This document shows positions 1 through 7,007 of a stretch of DNA of 59,263 bases, in pieces. Within the stretch, counting starts at the first letter, position 1; every line of letters begins with the position of its first letter. The stretch is from CAZLYK01 sp964563495 (GTDB lineage Bacteria; Acidobacteriota; Blastocatellia; RBC074). The translations under genes were made by a program, and so were the position numbers. The notes beneath the pieces were generated by a model. That model saw nothing but the letters and a program-made list of their open reading frames with translations. It searched no databases and was not told where the DNA came from. Where the stretch lies: the NCBI GenBank assembly GCA_964563495.1, contig CAZLYK010000017.1:1-59263 (forward strand). The letters are read 5' to 3'.

Positions 1-41
1 ACTGCCGCAGGTCGCCCGTGAATGGTTACGACTATCTCCTC
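1..41 (-). pseudogene. Fragment of a Phd/YefM antitoxin gene at the window edge
   Basis: The first 41 bases are identical to positions 2693-2733, inside the antitoxin gene of the cassette array. In the same minus-strand frame they encode EEIVVTIHGRPAAV. The match stops abruptly at position 42, and just upstream on the minus strand this frame meets a stop codon, so it is not an intact second antitoxin. It is either a broken second copy, as expected in arrays that carry several related cassettes, or a chimeric contig end produced by assembly across the repeat. Confidence 0.55.
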
Positions 42-66
42 GTCAACTCAACCGTTCGGCGGCGAC

Positions 67-666
67 TCATCTTTCTCCTTGCTTTTTCAACCCTGCAAAG
101 TTCCCACGAACCTTGAGCGGTTGGTAGGGCCACGCTGCAGTTTTTCCTGAGGCAGCATTCTTGCAGCTAGCGACTTCCAGTTGGAAGCTCCCTTCGAGTT
201 CATCAGAACCCGTGTGCGCGGTGGTGTGAAGATAGCCAACGGTCAGGTCTGCGGGGCGACAGTTGAATTGCAGCGGTCTGCCCCCGAGTTTTACCGGAAA
301 TGCGACGTATGTTCCTTGAGTGAGCCGTCCTTCGCCGTCGGTCTCAATCAAAATGTCCCAGCCGCCGTCGGCGCTAAGCTCGATATGGTCCGCTGCTATC
401 TTCCCGACCTGGGCGCCGGGACTTGCCTGGTCGAACCGCGGTCCGTGGTCGTAACCCAAGATAACGCCAGGGATTTCCCAAGGTGCGCGCCCTGAATTGA
501 AGGCAGGCATCTCGACCTGAACCTCGAAGGCCGGGCCTCCGATTAATCGCGAAGTTTCCGACACCCTCTGGCCAATCGGCTTGTTCCTTCGCGGTCTGAA
601 CGCGACGATACAGGCGAGGAGCAACGCCAGCGCGATGATGAGCACCAATATCTTCTTGCCACGCAT
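67..666 (-). CDS. Hypothetical protein with N-terminal membrane anchor or signal
   Basis: 199 aa. Residues 1-6 are basic (MRGKKI) and residues 7-22 form a hydrophobic segment containing LLLACIVAF, which gives an uncleaved anchor or a signal peptide. The remaining ~175 residues are soluble and rich in beta-strand, with no family I recognise. Two cysteines (in FNCRPAD and ASCKNA) could form a disulphide outside the membrane. The start is the first ATG after the degenerate attC at 749-808, so the gene could be the sixth cassette of the array, but the attC expected beyond its 3' end lies outside the window or is lost. Confidence 0.6.
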   Translation of the reverse strand: MRGKKILVLIIALALLLACIVAFRPRRNKPIGQRVSETSRLIGGPAFEVQVEMPAFNSGRAPWEIPGVILGYDHGPRFDQASPGAQVGKIAADHIELSADGGWDILIETDGEGRLTQGTYVAFPVKLGGRPLQFNCRPADLTVGYLHTTAHTGSDELEGSFQLEVASCKNAASGKTAAWPYQPLKVRGNFAGLKKQGER

Positions 667-748
667 TATTACAGCAGTCCCAGTATTGTTGTAGAAACGT
701 TCGGTGGGCTGGATTCGATTGCTATGTTTTCTTCCGAGAATGAAAGCC

Positions 749-808
749 GTCGAACGCGTTGCCGATCAGCGGCGGCCGCCGGCCGTCCGCTGCATCGGCT
801 GGTTAGGC
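749..808 (-). other. attC recombination site, short and degenerate (downstream of VOC cassette)
   Basis: Read on the minus strand, the site starts with R'' GCCTAAC (808-802). It then shows arms GATGCAGCGG (L'' side) and GATCAGCGG (L' side, as its complement) that pair with one extra G, the extrahelical base expected in L''. It ends near GTTCGAC (755-749), which departs from the GTTRRRY consensus at one base. Its length of ~60 bp is in the normal range for attC. It lies directly after the stop of the VOC gene, as a cassette site should. The weak R' box suggests this end may have decayed. Confidence 0.6.
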
Positions 809-844
809 AGCACTTCCAACGCCCAGGGCGTGGGCGCTCCGCGC

Positions 845-1306
845 TTACGCCTCATCATAGGCTTTCTCCAGTGCCGCCACGTCGAGCTTCACCATTGTCA
901 TCATGGCTTCCATCACCGCCTGTACCTTTTTTGGATTCTTATCGGCAATGAGTTCCATGAATCGCCGCGGGACAATCTGCCACGAGAGACCGAACGGATC
1001 CTTGATCCAGCCGCACGCGGTAGGCGTCGCCCCGGCCTTGACCAGTTTGTCCCAATACTCGTCGACTTCGGCCTGGTTCTCGCAGTCAACGTAGAGCGAG
1101 AAGCCTTCGGAGAACGTAAAGTACGCGCCCCCGTTGTAGCCCATGAAGACTTGACCACCGACGACGAATTCGGCGGAGGTGATCGGACCGTCCTTGCCGG
1201 TGCGGGCGACGTTCCTGATTTCGGAGTCCGGGAAGGTGGCGGTGTAGAACCCCATGGCCGCCTCGAGCTGATCGTTGAACATCAGGAACGGTGTTACTTT
1301 GGTCAT
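845..1306 (-). CDS. VOC-family protein, PhnB-like (3-demethylubiquinone methyltransferase-like fold)
   Basis: 153 aa from the ATG at 1306, chosen because AAGGAGA lies just upstream on the minus strand; an ATG at 1357 in the same frame lacks this. The sequence starts MTKVTPFLMFNDQLEAAMGF and contains the paired beta-alpha-beta-beta-beta units of the VOC/glyoxalase superfamily. WIKDPFGLSWQIVPRRF is typical of PhnB-like proteins. The family includes metal-binding resistance enzymes and isomerases; the substrate cannot be told here. The gene is bounded by attC sites at 749-808 and 1383-1471, so it is a cassette gene. VOC proteins are common cargo of environmental cassettes. Confidence 0.85.
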   Translation of the reverse strand: MTKVTPFLMFNDQLEAAMGFYTATFPDSEIRNVARTGKDGPITSAEFVVGGQVFMGYNGGAYFTFSEGFSLYVDCENQAEVDEYWDKLVKAGATPTACGWIKDPFGLSWQIVPRRFMELIADKNPKKVQAVMEAMMTMVKLDVAALEKAYDEA

Positions 1307-1382
1307 CGGAGATTCTCCTTCATCGCGGGCGATGGTAACCGGAGGTCGCATATCCATCCAGAGGCGCGCCTCCGTTCTGTCT

Positions 1383-1471
1383 GCCTAACGATGAGTTCAC
1401 CGGGCCGCCGTGCGATTTTGGAGCCCATCACATGACCTGTTTCGGCGGCTCCGGTGCAACGGTTGTTAGGC
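1383..1471 (-). other. attC recombination site (downstream of membrane-protein cassette)
   Basis: 89 bp. On the minus strand it begins with R'' GCCTAAC and ends with R' GTTAGGC. The inner arms TTGCACCGG and CCGGTGAA pair with one unpaired G in the first arm, the L'' extrahelical base that sets strand choice for integron integrase. The next paired block is GCCGCC/GGCGGC. It is closely similar to the site at 2462-2550. Confidence 0.93.
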
Positions 1472-1503
1472 GATCATTATCGATTGATTCTCTCAATATA
1501 ATG

Positions 1504-2397
1504 TCACTTGAATAAAAGCGGTATTACATATTTTACAAAATCTCTTATCAGCGCAACTACCAAGCTTGTTAATATTGCGCCGAGGATAATTCTATGTTTT
1601 GTAGCTCCTGTCTTGATACTGGAACTCAGCTCCATGTATGGGAAGACCCATCTTGAGTAATTAAATATCATCCTAAAAGCATACAAAATAATAACAAATG
1701 TGTAAATATAAATCGCTACCTGGAGGACTTTTGATAGAGTTTGAATTGATGGGGCATAGCGAGTCTCAATCTTATAAAGGTTCCAAAGCGTTAGTGGCAA
1801 AATAAAAAACCAAACCAACACATCATAAATATGATATCGAAGATGTAACCATCCGCGATTTGTTTTCCTTGCTTCGATAAGGGATTTTGCTTTTCCGAAT
1901 GCCCAATCTACCCATTGCTCGTTTTCTCCTTGAACTGTGATGCTACTTTTATTAGGGGTAGGCAAAGATGGGTTTTCGCTTAAGTTAAACACTTGAGGCT
2001 TTGTGAAATCAAATTCAATTCGTATACTATGCCTTGGGTTTCTTTTTACCTGAAAGTTGAAGTCTAATGAATTATCAAAGATTACTGAATTTAGAGCATC
2101 TGGGAAACTTGAGCTTTCAAAAACGCTGACTGATTCTGAAGAAAGAAATTCTCCTTTTGATCCATATATAAGCACCCTAAGTTTACAAAGATTAGTTGCA
2201 TATTCCTTCAGTTTCTCAAAATCCTTGTCAGACTGATCTGGCCCTTTCTCCAAAGCGGTAATTTCTAGTTTTGTCGCCTCTTGGTTAATTGCGTCAATAT
2301 TTTCATATAACTTTTTGAAAAAGGCAGTATCAAGTACACAAGTCGGTAAATATTCGCTTCGAAAGCTCGATCTATAAGTGCTATCAGTTGAGGGCAT
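1504..2397 (-). CDS. Hypothetical membrane protein in an integron cassette
   Basis: 297 aa, no family recognised. Residues 1-185 are soluble and charged, with little sequence complexity. Three hydrophobic segments follow, around VLVWFFILPLTLWNLY, LQVAIYIYTFVIILYAF and IILGAILTSLVVALI. The C-terminal half is therefore membrane-embedded and the N-terminal half probably cytoplasmic. The gene is much more AT-rich than its neighbours (many AAA, ATA and TTT codons), which points to a distant donor. It lies between attC sites at 1383-1471 and 2462-2550. The ATG at 2397 is the first in frame. A soluble sensor-like half plus a membrane bundle would fit an abortive-infection-type protein, but nothing in the sequence proves that. 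Confidence 0.8.
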   Translation of the reverse strand: MPSTDSTYRSSFRSEYLPTCVLDTAFFKKLYENIDAINQEATKLEITALEKGPDQSDKDFEKLKEYATNLCKLRVLIYGSKGEFLSSESVSVFESSSFPDALNSVIFDNSLDFNFQVKRNPRHSIRIEFDFTKPQVFNLSENPSLPTPNKSSITVQGENEQWVDWAFGKAKSLIEARKTNRGWLHLRYHIYDVLVWFFILPLTLWNLYKIETRYAPSIQTLSKVLQVAIYIYTFVIILYAFRMIFNYSRWVFPYMELSSSIKTGATKHRIILGAILTSLVVALIRDFVKYVIPLLFK

Positions 2398-2461
2398 TAT
2401 TATTTTAACTCCTGTAGCGTATTTAATTCTTCTTAAGAGGTTTTCAGGTTAAATGGTAGCC

Positions 2462-2550
2462 GCCTAACGACGAGTTCACCGGGCCGCCGTCTGATTTTGG
2501 AGCTTATCACATGCCCCGTATTGGCCGCTCCGGTGCAATGGATGTTAGGC
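2462..2550 (-). other. attC recombination site (downstream of toxin-antitoxin cassette)
   Basis: 89 bp, bounded by GCCTAAC at 2462-2468 and GTTAGGC at 2544-2550 on the plus strand. Minus-strand arms TTGCACCGG and CCGGTGAA pair with one extrahelical G. The layout matches the 1383-1471 site almost base for base apart from the loop, so these two cassettes probably came from a similar integron pool. The antitoxin stop codon lies 6 bases upstream. Confidence 0.93.
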
Positions 2551-2556
2551 CGCCTA

Positions 2557-2823
2557 TCAATTTAGCTCATCCATCGTTTTGTATTTGCCTTCCTGATATT
2601 GCTGCCTTGATTCCGATATTCGGGCAAGGAAGCTCTCATCGTTTAATAGTCGATACTCCAGCCAATCGTCCTCTTCTTCAAATCCAATAATCACTGCCGC
2701 AGGTCGCCCGTGAATGGTTACGACTATCTCCTCTTTGCCTGCTCGCCTAATAAATTCCGAGAAGTTATCCTTTACTTCTGAGAGCGGCACCTTAACTATT
2801 TTTCTCCGTGTTCTTCCAGCCAT
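2557..2823 (-). CDS. Type II antitoxin, Phd/YefM family
   Basis: 88 aa. The N-terminal part has the Phd/YefM DNA-binding pattern VKVPLSEVKDNFSEFIRRA followed by EEIVVTIHGRPAAVIIG. The acidic C-terminal tail would wrap the toxin. Its start at 2823 overlaps the end of the upstream toxin gene by 28 bp, so the two are translationally coupled. Such antitoxins neutralise their toxin and repress their own operon. The attC at 2462-2550 follows immediately. Part of this gene (2693-2733) is repeated exactly at positions 1-41. Confidence 0.9.
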   Translation of the reverse strand: MAGRTRRKIVKVPLSEVKDNFSEFIRRAGKEEIVVTIHGRPAAVIIGFEEEDDWLEYRLLNDESFLARISESRQQYQEGKYKTMDELN

Positions 2824-3086
2824 TTTATTGTCTTCTCCTTCGTCATTATTGCCAAAATGACCACATCTGCATCAACCACATCATAAAAGACCCGCATCTC
2901 GTCAACTCTAAGTCGATATTCTGGATGTTTTATATCCTTTAGTTTTTTAATTCGACTTTTACTCTCTTTTGTTGGCTCGTGAGTTAAATGGACGTTTATT
3001 GCGTCTCGGATCGTCGCCTGCCAACGAGCGTCGAGGTCGTCGTAGTCATCAATCGCGTTTTCGGTAAAAACGATTCTGTAGGCCAC
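2796..3086 (-). CDS. Type II toxin, RelE/ParE superfamily
   Basis: 96 aa. YRIVFTENAIDDYDDLDARW at the N-terminus and YRLRVDEMRVFYDVVDADVVILAI near the C-terminus are the typical RelE/ParE fold segments. RelE members cut ribosome-bound mRNA and ParE members poison gyrase; the subgroup cannot be set by eye. The toxin is encoded upstream of its antitoxin with a 28-bp overlap, the reverse of the usual relBE/parDE order and closer to higBA. The pair fills one cassette between attC sites at 2462-2550 and 3152-3239, where it may help keep the array stable. Confidence 0.9.
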   Translation of the reverse strand: MAYRIVFTENAIDDYDDLDARWQATIRDAINVHLTHEPTKESKSRIKKLKDIKHPEYRLRVDEMRVFYDVVDADVVILAIMTKEKTIKWLEEHGEK

Positions 3087-3151
3087 GAGGAGATTATGGC
3101 CTTATTCTGGCCAGATTGCAACCACTCTTAGTCAATCGAGAGATTATGGCG

Positions 3152-3239
3152 GCCTAACGATCAGTTTACCGGGGCGCCGCCGTCCGCAAAAGTTTTACCA
3201 AGAAGACGGCGGCGCCTCCGGTAGAACGTGGAGTTAGGC
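3152..3239 (-). other. attC recombination site (downstream of GyrI-like cassette)
   Basis: 88 bp between GCCTAAC (3152-3158) and GTTAGGC (3233-3239). The long central pairing GGCGCCGCCGTC/GACGGCGGCGCC makes a strong hairpin, with outer arms TACCGG and CCGGTA. It sits 10 bases past the stop of the GyrI-like gene. Confidence 0.92.
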
Positions 3240-3248
3240 GCTTTAATT

Positions 3249-3704
3249 TTATCCATCTATCCGAAAATAAATATCCGTCACGAGTTTTGACGGATCATCA
3301 TGCCAGTCACCATAGACTTCCCACGATTCCCCACTTGTTTTATGCCCCTCACGAGCACACCATTCAAGAAGGCCATCATACGCTGCCTGTAGTTTGTTAT
3401 ATGGGCCAGTATGCCTGACATGTGCCGCGCAGCCACTTTCTAGCTCAATGCATTGGACCAATTCATTACCCGAAAAGTGCTCTGAAACGGGAAACCCAAC
3501 TCGCACCCTCATCCTATCCGGTGTACATTGGTCATAAATCGCATAATTATGCCCGGCTTGTTTGACGCCTGAAGTTTTTAGCCAAGTATAGGCGATATCA
3601 AACAAGCCAAGGATTTTTGAGGAAACCTCTGACCGCATAAGCTGTTCTTGTGCAACCGCAAGAACAACAGCTTCGGTGTCGACGATATCAAATGTATAAT
3701 TCAT
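3249..3704 (-). CDS. Stand-alone GyrI-like / AraC effector-binding domain protein
   Basis: 151 aa, the length of a single GyrI-like small-molecule-binding domain (SHS2 fold). MNYTFDIVDTEAVVLAVAQEQ opens the first strand pair. CAAHVRHTGPYNKLQAAYDGLLEWC and the closing TDIYFRIDG are characteristic of the family. No DNA-binding domain is attached, so it may act as a drug or metabolite binder or as a gyrase-binding protein like SbmC/GyrI rather than as a regulator. It is flanked by attC sites at 3152-3239 and 3732-3822 and forms its own cassette. Confidence 0.8.
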   Translation of the reverse strand: MNYTFDIVDTEAVVLAVAQEQLMRSEVSSKILGLFDIAYTWLKTSGVKQAGHNYAIYDQCTPDRMRVRVGFPVSEHFSGNELVQCIELESGCAAHVRHTGPYNKLQAAYDGLLEWCAREGHKTSGESWEVYGDWHDDPSKLVTDIYFRIDG

Positions 3705-3731
3705 TGTTTTTTTCGCGGATTATCGATATCA

Positions 3732-3822
3732 GCCTAACGGCCACGATCAGCGGGCGCGCCCTGAAATGTTGGGAGTAATCGAAGCCTCCGTTGGGCGCGC
3801 TTCGCTGCATCGGATGTTAGAC
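3732..3822 (-). other. attC recombination site (downstream of TIR cassette)
   Basis: 91 bp. On the minus strand R'' is GTCTAAC (3822-3816) and R' is GTTAGGC (3738-3732). The arms GATGCAGCG and CGCTGATC pair with one extra base, and the inner stem is GCGCGCC/GGGCGCGC. The R'' box is the complement of the core GTTAGAC found at the far end of the same cassette (4763-4757), as expected when a circular cassette is integrated. Confidence 0.9.
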
Positions 3823-3843
3823 CACTATTCGCACACTCTGGTC

Positions 3844-4740
3844 TCACGGTCTCAGAGGCCCAACGATCTCCCGCACCTTCAACGCGCGAAACGCGATAAA
3901 ACAAGCTAGAGCTTCTACCGCACTGTCACCGAGGACGGTATCTGGTTCTGGGAGCTTTGCGATTCGGGTTTCAACCTTTCGTTGGGGCAGACAATAGAAG
4001 TTCAAGTAGTCGAGAGAAAAGTCGTCGTGCCCAACGTGCAAGACGTAGGGATTCAGTTCTCGGGCAAGGTGCCTCAGGCCCGGGCAAAAGACATCCTCCG
4101 CAAACCCGTCGATTTCGACGCGTCCGAAGAACACCAGAATATTGAGGTCCCTCTCGTATACACTGCGATCGGCGATGGTGTGCGGATTGACGATGTGATC
4201 CCAAGCTTTGACCAGTTGAAGCTCCACGCCAATCGTGGAGCACATGGCGACAACCCGCTCAAGAAAGCGCTCGAGTTGGGCCTCATCTGATATGAAGCCG
4301 TCATTCCCGCGTGTCCAATACACGTAGATCGTGTAATCTGCGCGGAGTTTTTTGGGCACATGGCGTTCGAGACTTTCAAGCAATACTCTTGCCGGTGGGG
4401 AACTGAAATCTCCGTCCCATTCCCGCAGGTCAACCGTCTGGAGCGAGTAGAACGGAACTCCGATCTCAACGGCATCGATACGAATTGGCAGAAGTCTCTC
4501 ACGGTCTCGTGCGAACAACGCCTCTTCCTTTACCCACGTTGACGCCCAACTTCGTTCAGACCAGATTACGACGGCTGCTTTCGCGGACCTGAGCTCCGCG
4601 TCAATCCTGTCATTGTAACGCTCACCAGTTTGCAGGGACGGATCCCACCATGTGGTGTAGCCTGCAGACCGAATCAACGCGTCGATCTTGGTCGCCCACT
4701 CGCGGTCCTCGCTCTTGTAAGATATGAATACATCAGCCAT
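3844..4740 (-). CDS. TIR-domain protein with unknown C-terminal domain, cassette-borne
   Basis: 298 aa. Residues 1-125 form a TIR domain: MADVFISYKSEDREWA is the first strand and loop, TTWWDPSLQTGERY is box 2, and VVIWSERSWASTWVKEEALFA carries the WxxxE pattern whose Glu (E73) is at the catalytic position of NAD-cleaving TIRs. Residues ~130-298 (from YTIYVYWTRGND) match no family I know. Their repeated strand-helix pattern, with NILVFFGRVEIDGF, could be a second Rossmann-like or STALD-type sensing domain. Known bacterial TIR proteins cleave NAD or make cyclic-ADPR signals in anti-phage defence; that role here is inferred. The gene is the first cassette at the attI-proximal end. Confidence 0.85.
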   Translation of the reverse strand: MADVFISYKSEDREWATKIDALIRSAGYTTWWDPSLQTGERYNDRIDAELRSAKAAVVIWSERSWASTWVKEEALFARDRERLLPIRIDAVEIGVPFYSLQTVDLREWDGDFSSPPARVLLESLERHVPKKLRADYTIYVYWTRGNDGFISDEAQLERFLERVVAMCSTIGVELQLVKAWDHIVNPHTIADRSVYERDLNILVFFGRVEIDGFAEDVFCPGLRHLARELNPYVLHVGHDDFSLDYLNFYCLPQRKVETRIAKLPEPDTVLGDSAVEALACFIAFRALKVREIVGPLRP

Positions 4741-4756
4741 CGAGATCCTCGTAGTG

Positions 4757-4763
4757 GTCTAAC
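4757..4763 (-). other. Outer core recombination site of the cassette array
   Basis: On the minus strand this reads GTTAGAC, the integron core site, followed by CACTACGAGG and then the TIR gene. No paired attC arms lie beyond it on the right, so it is either the attI junction or the R' box of a lost site. It marks the start of the first cassette. On the usual layout an integrase gene would lie just to the right, but none is there. Confidence 0.7.
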
Positions 4764-4784
4764 ATGAATTCTACCGCGTTGTAA

Positions 4785-4822
4785 GTGTCTAGTATTGGAC
4801 ACCTGTGTCCAATACTAGACAC
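4785..4822. promoter_or_regulatory. Perfect 18-bp inverted repeat, probable operator or activator site
   Basis: GTGTCTAGTATTGGACAC and GTGTCCAATACTAGACAC are perfect reverse complements separated by two bases. Each arm is itself bounded by GTGTC...GACAC. A third, imperfect half-copy (TATTAGACACC) follows at 4832-4842. Closely spaced dyads of this kind are typical of binding sites for dimeric regulators, including sigma-54 enhancer-binding proteins. It lies 22 bp outside the first cassette, upstream of the minus-strand array, so it could control array transcription. A transposon end is the main alternative. Confidence 0.5.
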
Positions 4823-4856
4823 CCATGACTACTATTAGACACCGATGCTTGTTGTC

Positions 4857-4873
4857 ACCGGCACGCTGCCGGT
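4857..4873 (+). terminator. Short hairpin followed by T-rich stretch
   Basis: ACCGGCA and TGCCGGT form a 7-bp GC-rich stem with a CGC loop, followed by TATTTTA on the plus strand. This has the shape of a weak intrinsic terminator. No complete gene ends here, so it may be the relic of a gene that once lay to the left or a chance structure. Confidence 0.3.
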
Positions 4874-5007
4874 TATTTTACGCGCTGAAGCGAGCCGGCG
4901 ACCAGAAAACCGCGAAGAAAATCTGGTGGCCAAAAACCTCCCCAAAAATGACTTTCAAAAATCCAGCAAAGTCGCTGATTTTTAGCAGGAGAATCATTCC
5001 GGCCAGA

Positions 5008-5186
5008 ATGGTTAAACTTGCACAAAGGTACGTAAACTCTCACAGGATCATCTTAACCCGCAGTGCCCGGAGATGAGCCGATCGAGTATAGAATTGAATT
5101 CCGCCGGCCTCTGCCGCTGGATTGGAGCGCGCGTTGGCCAGATTTTGAGAATATCAGAGGGACGATCCATGAGCGGCCCTCTGCCC
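5008..5186. repeat. 179-bp direct repeat, left copy
   Basis: Matches 7008-7186 with only two differences (positions 5030 and 5043), at an offset of exactly 2,000 bp. One plus-strand frame reads EPIEYRIEFRRPLP and then WPDFENIRGTIHERP, which looks like real coding sequence cut from a larger protein; the frame is closed by stops on both sides in both copies. Between here and the phosphatase gene (5187-5553) I see no supportable gene, only GC-rich sequence. Together the two copies flank the phosphatase gene. Confidence 0.9.
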
Positions 5187-5553
5187 GAGGACAAGCCGGC
5201 TTTCGACCAACTCTTTAGGCTCTGGCGGCGGCGGCGGCAAATTGATTGGAAGAGAATCCGCGGCCGGGCCGGTCATGGGGTTTGTTTAGCAAACGGACAA
5301 TTTTCAACCCTCTCTGCCATGAAACGCGCCAAACCCGGTGGCCAGGTGGCAAACCTGTCTGTGTCATGCTTCAATTTCGATTGGAGTCTTTGTTCTTGCC
5401 CGCAATAACTATGCTGAGGGTCGAGCCCGGCGGCGTACGGGTTGTCGGCGGCTCAAGAAGCAGGGGGATGCGGAGCGGGAGGCTGGGGGACAGTGGTCCT
5501 CTTTCCCTCGCCTCCGGCCCCTCGTCCCCAGTCCCTTTTCAGAGGAAATGATG

Positions 5554-6966
5554 ATGACCGTCCCGGAAGCTTTGCTGATCGCCATGGTTGGGTCGCTTCT
5601 TGTCGCGATCGGCCTGACTGCCTTTGCGGTCTCCTCGCTGCGCGGCTTGTCGCGTGATCGGGCGTTGCCCCTCTTTGGCGTGTTCGTGCTGCTCTACGGC
5701 GTCCGGCTTCTGAGCAAGTCCCCGCTCATCTGGGAAGCAACCGGATGGGCGAAGATGTGGTTCTGGTTCACCGACAAGTGGATCACGTACGCAATCCTGG
5801 CGCCCGCTGCCATGCTCATTGAAGCGATCTCCGCACCGGCGTATCGGACCATTCTGCGTCGCGTATGGCAGGCGAACTGCATCTACGCGGCGTTAGCCAT
5901 CGCAGCCGACATCGCGGCGCGTCAGCCCGGCACGATGCTCTGGCTGAACCCGGCCGCGGTGATCATAAATTTCACGATCGGGACGGTCTGCCTGATCGGA
6001 TCGTCTCGGGCAAACAATTCCGAACGACCGTCGCGCTCTGCGCCGGCAGCACGCATGGGGATGATGACCGCGATCGCCGGCGGGGGCATCTTCGCGGCGC
6101 TCGCAGCGTACGAGACGCTCTTGTTGCGCAGCCCGGTCGCCGGCGTCACCTCCCTTGAGCCGGTCGGCATGCTCGCGTTCATCCTCGGGCTCGGATACTT
6201 CGTCGCAGAACGCGCGCTCGAGGGCGAACGGCGCCTGATCTCGATCTCGAAAGAGTTGGAGACCGCGCGCAGCATCCAGCAGTCCATTCTGCCGGCGGCG
6301 ACGCCATCGGCGCCGGCGCTGGAGATCGTCGCGCGCTACATGCCGATGACGGAAGTGGCCGGCGACTTCTATGATTTTCTGGATACGCGAGACGGCCGGC
6401 TCGGCGTCCTCGTCGCCGACGTTTCGGGCCACGGCGTGCCGGCCGCGCTCATCGCATCGATGGTCAAGATCGCTCTTGCGGCACAGGCCGATCACGCGGA
6501 CGATCCGGCGCGCGTCATCGCCGGCATGAACCATGCGCTCTGCGGCAAATTTGAGATGGCCTATATCACCGCCACCTATGCCTTCCTGGATCCCGTGCGA
6601 GCCACGCTGACCTACGCGAGCGCGGGACATCCGCCGATCCTGCTGCATCGCGCGAATGGGGAAATCGAACCGCTCGAAGAAGGCGGCCTCGTGCTCGGCT
6701 TCGTCGCTGACGCTTCCTATTCGACCGCATCGGTCCACCTGCCCCCCGGCGACCGCCTTTGGCTCTATACGGACGGCCTGTTGGAAGCGGCCGACCTCCG
6801 CGGCGCATTCTTCGGCGACGCTCAGCTCTTCAAAAGCCTGCGGGCCGTGGCGGGCCTTGACCTGCCGGTGTCCGTCGCCCACATCATCGACGACTTCGAC
6901 GCCTGGCGAGGGCGAAACTCCCCCCTGACCGACGATGTCACCCTTGTCGCGCTTGAACTGCGTTAA
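5554..6966 (+). CDS. Membrane-anchored SpoIIE/PP2C-type serine phosphatase
   Basis: 470 aa from the ATG at 5554, chosen because AGAGGA ends 7 bases upstream; ATGs at 5548 and 5551 are closer to that site. Residues 1-230 hold about seven hydrophobic segments, a polytopic sensor half. A short helix (ERRLISISKELETARSIQQSILP) leads into the SpoIIE phosphatase domain, residues ~250-470. Metal-binding motifs are visible: EVAGDFYDFL, VADVSGHGVPAAL, SAGHPPILL, LYTDGLLEA and LTDDVTLVAL. Relatives dephosphorylate anti-anti-sigma factors in partner-switching pathways; no such partner is encoded nearby. The gene is flanked by the 179-bp direct repeats, so the unit may have been inserted or duplicated as a block. 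Confidence 0.9.
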   Translation: MTVPEALLIAMVGSLLVAIGLTAFAVSSLRGLSRDRALPLFGVFVLLYGVRLLSKSPLIWEATGWAKMWFWFTDKWITYAILAPAAMLIEAISAPAYRTILRRVWQANCIYAALAIAADIAARQPGTMLWLNPAAVIINFTIGTVCLIGSSRANNSERPSRSAPAARMGMMTAIAGGGIFAALAAYETLLLRSPVAGVTSLEPVGMLAFILGLGYFVAERALEGERRLISISKELETARSIQQSILPAATPSAPALEIVARYMPMTEVAGDFYDFLDTRDGRLGVLVADVSGHGVPAALIASMVKIALAAQADHADDPARVIAGMNHALCGKFEMAYITATYAFLDPVRATLTYASAGHPPILLHRANGEIEPLEEGGLVLGFVADASYSTASVHLPPGDRLWLYTDGLLEAADLRGAFFGDAQLFKSLRAVAGLDLPVSVAHIIDDFDAWRGRNSPLTDDVTLVALELR

Positions 6967-7007
6967 CGCCGGATGCGCCCGCGCTGAACGCATCTGCGCT
7001 TCAATCG

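Noticed and set aside
4825..5408. Integron integrase or other gene to the right of the cassette array
   Set aside because: The open frames here (83 and 111 aa) have no tyrosine-recombinase features, and the second begins inside the 179-bp repeat.
5338..5553. N-terminal extension of the SpoIIE phosphatase
   Set aside because: The extension is Arg/Gly-rich low-complexity sequence. The ATG cluster at 5548-5554 follows AGAGGA and starts the first membrane span.
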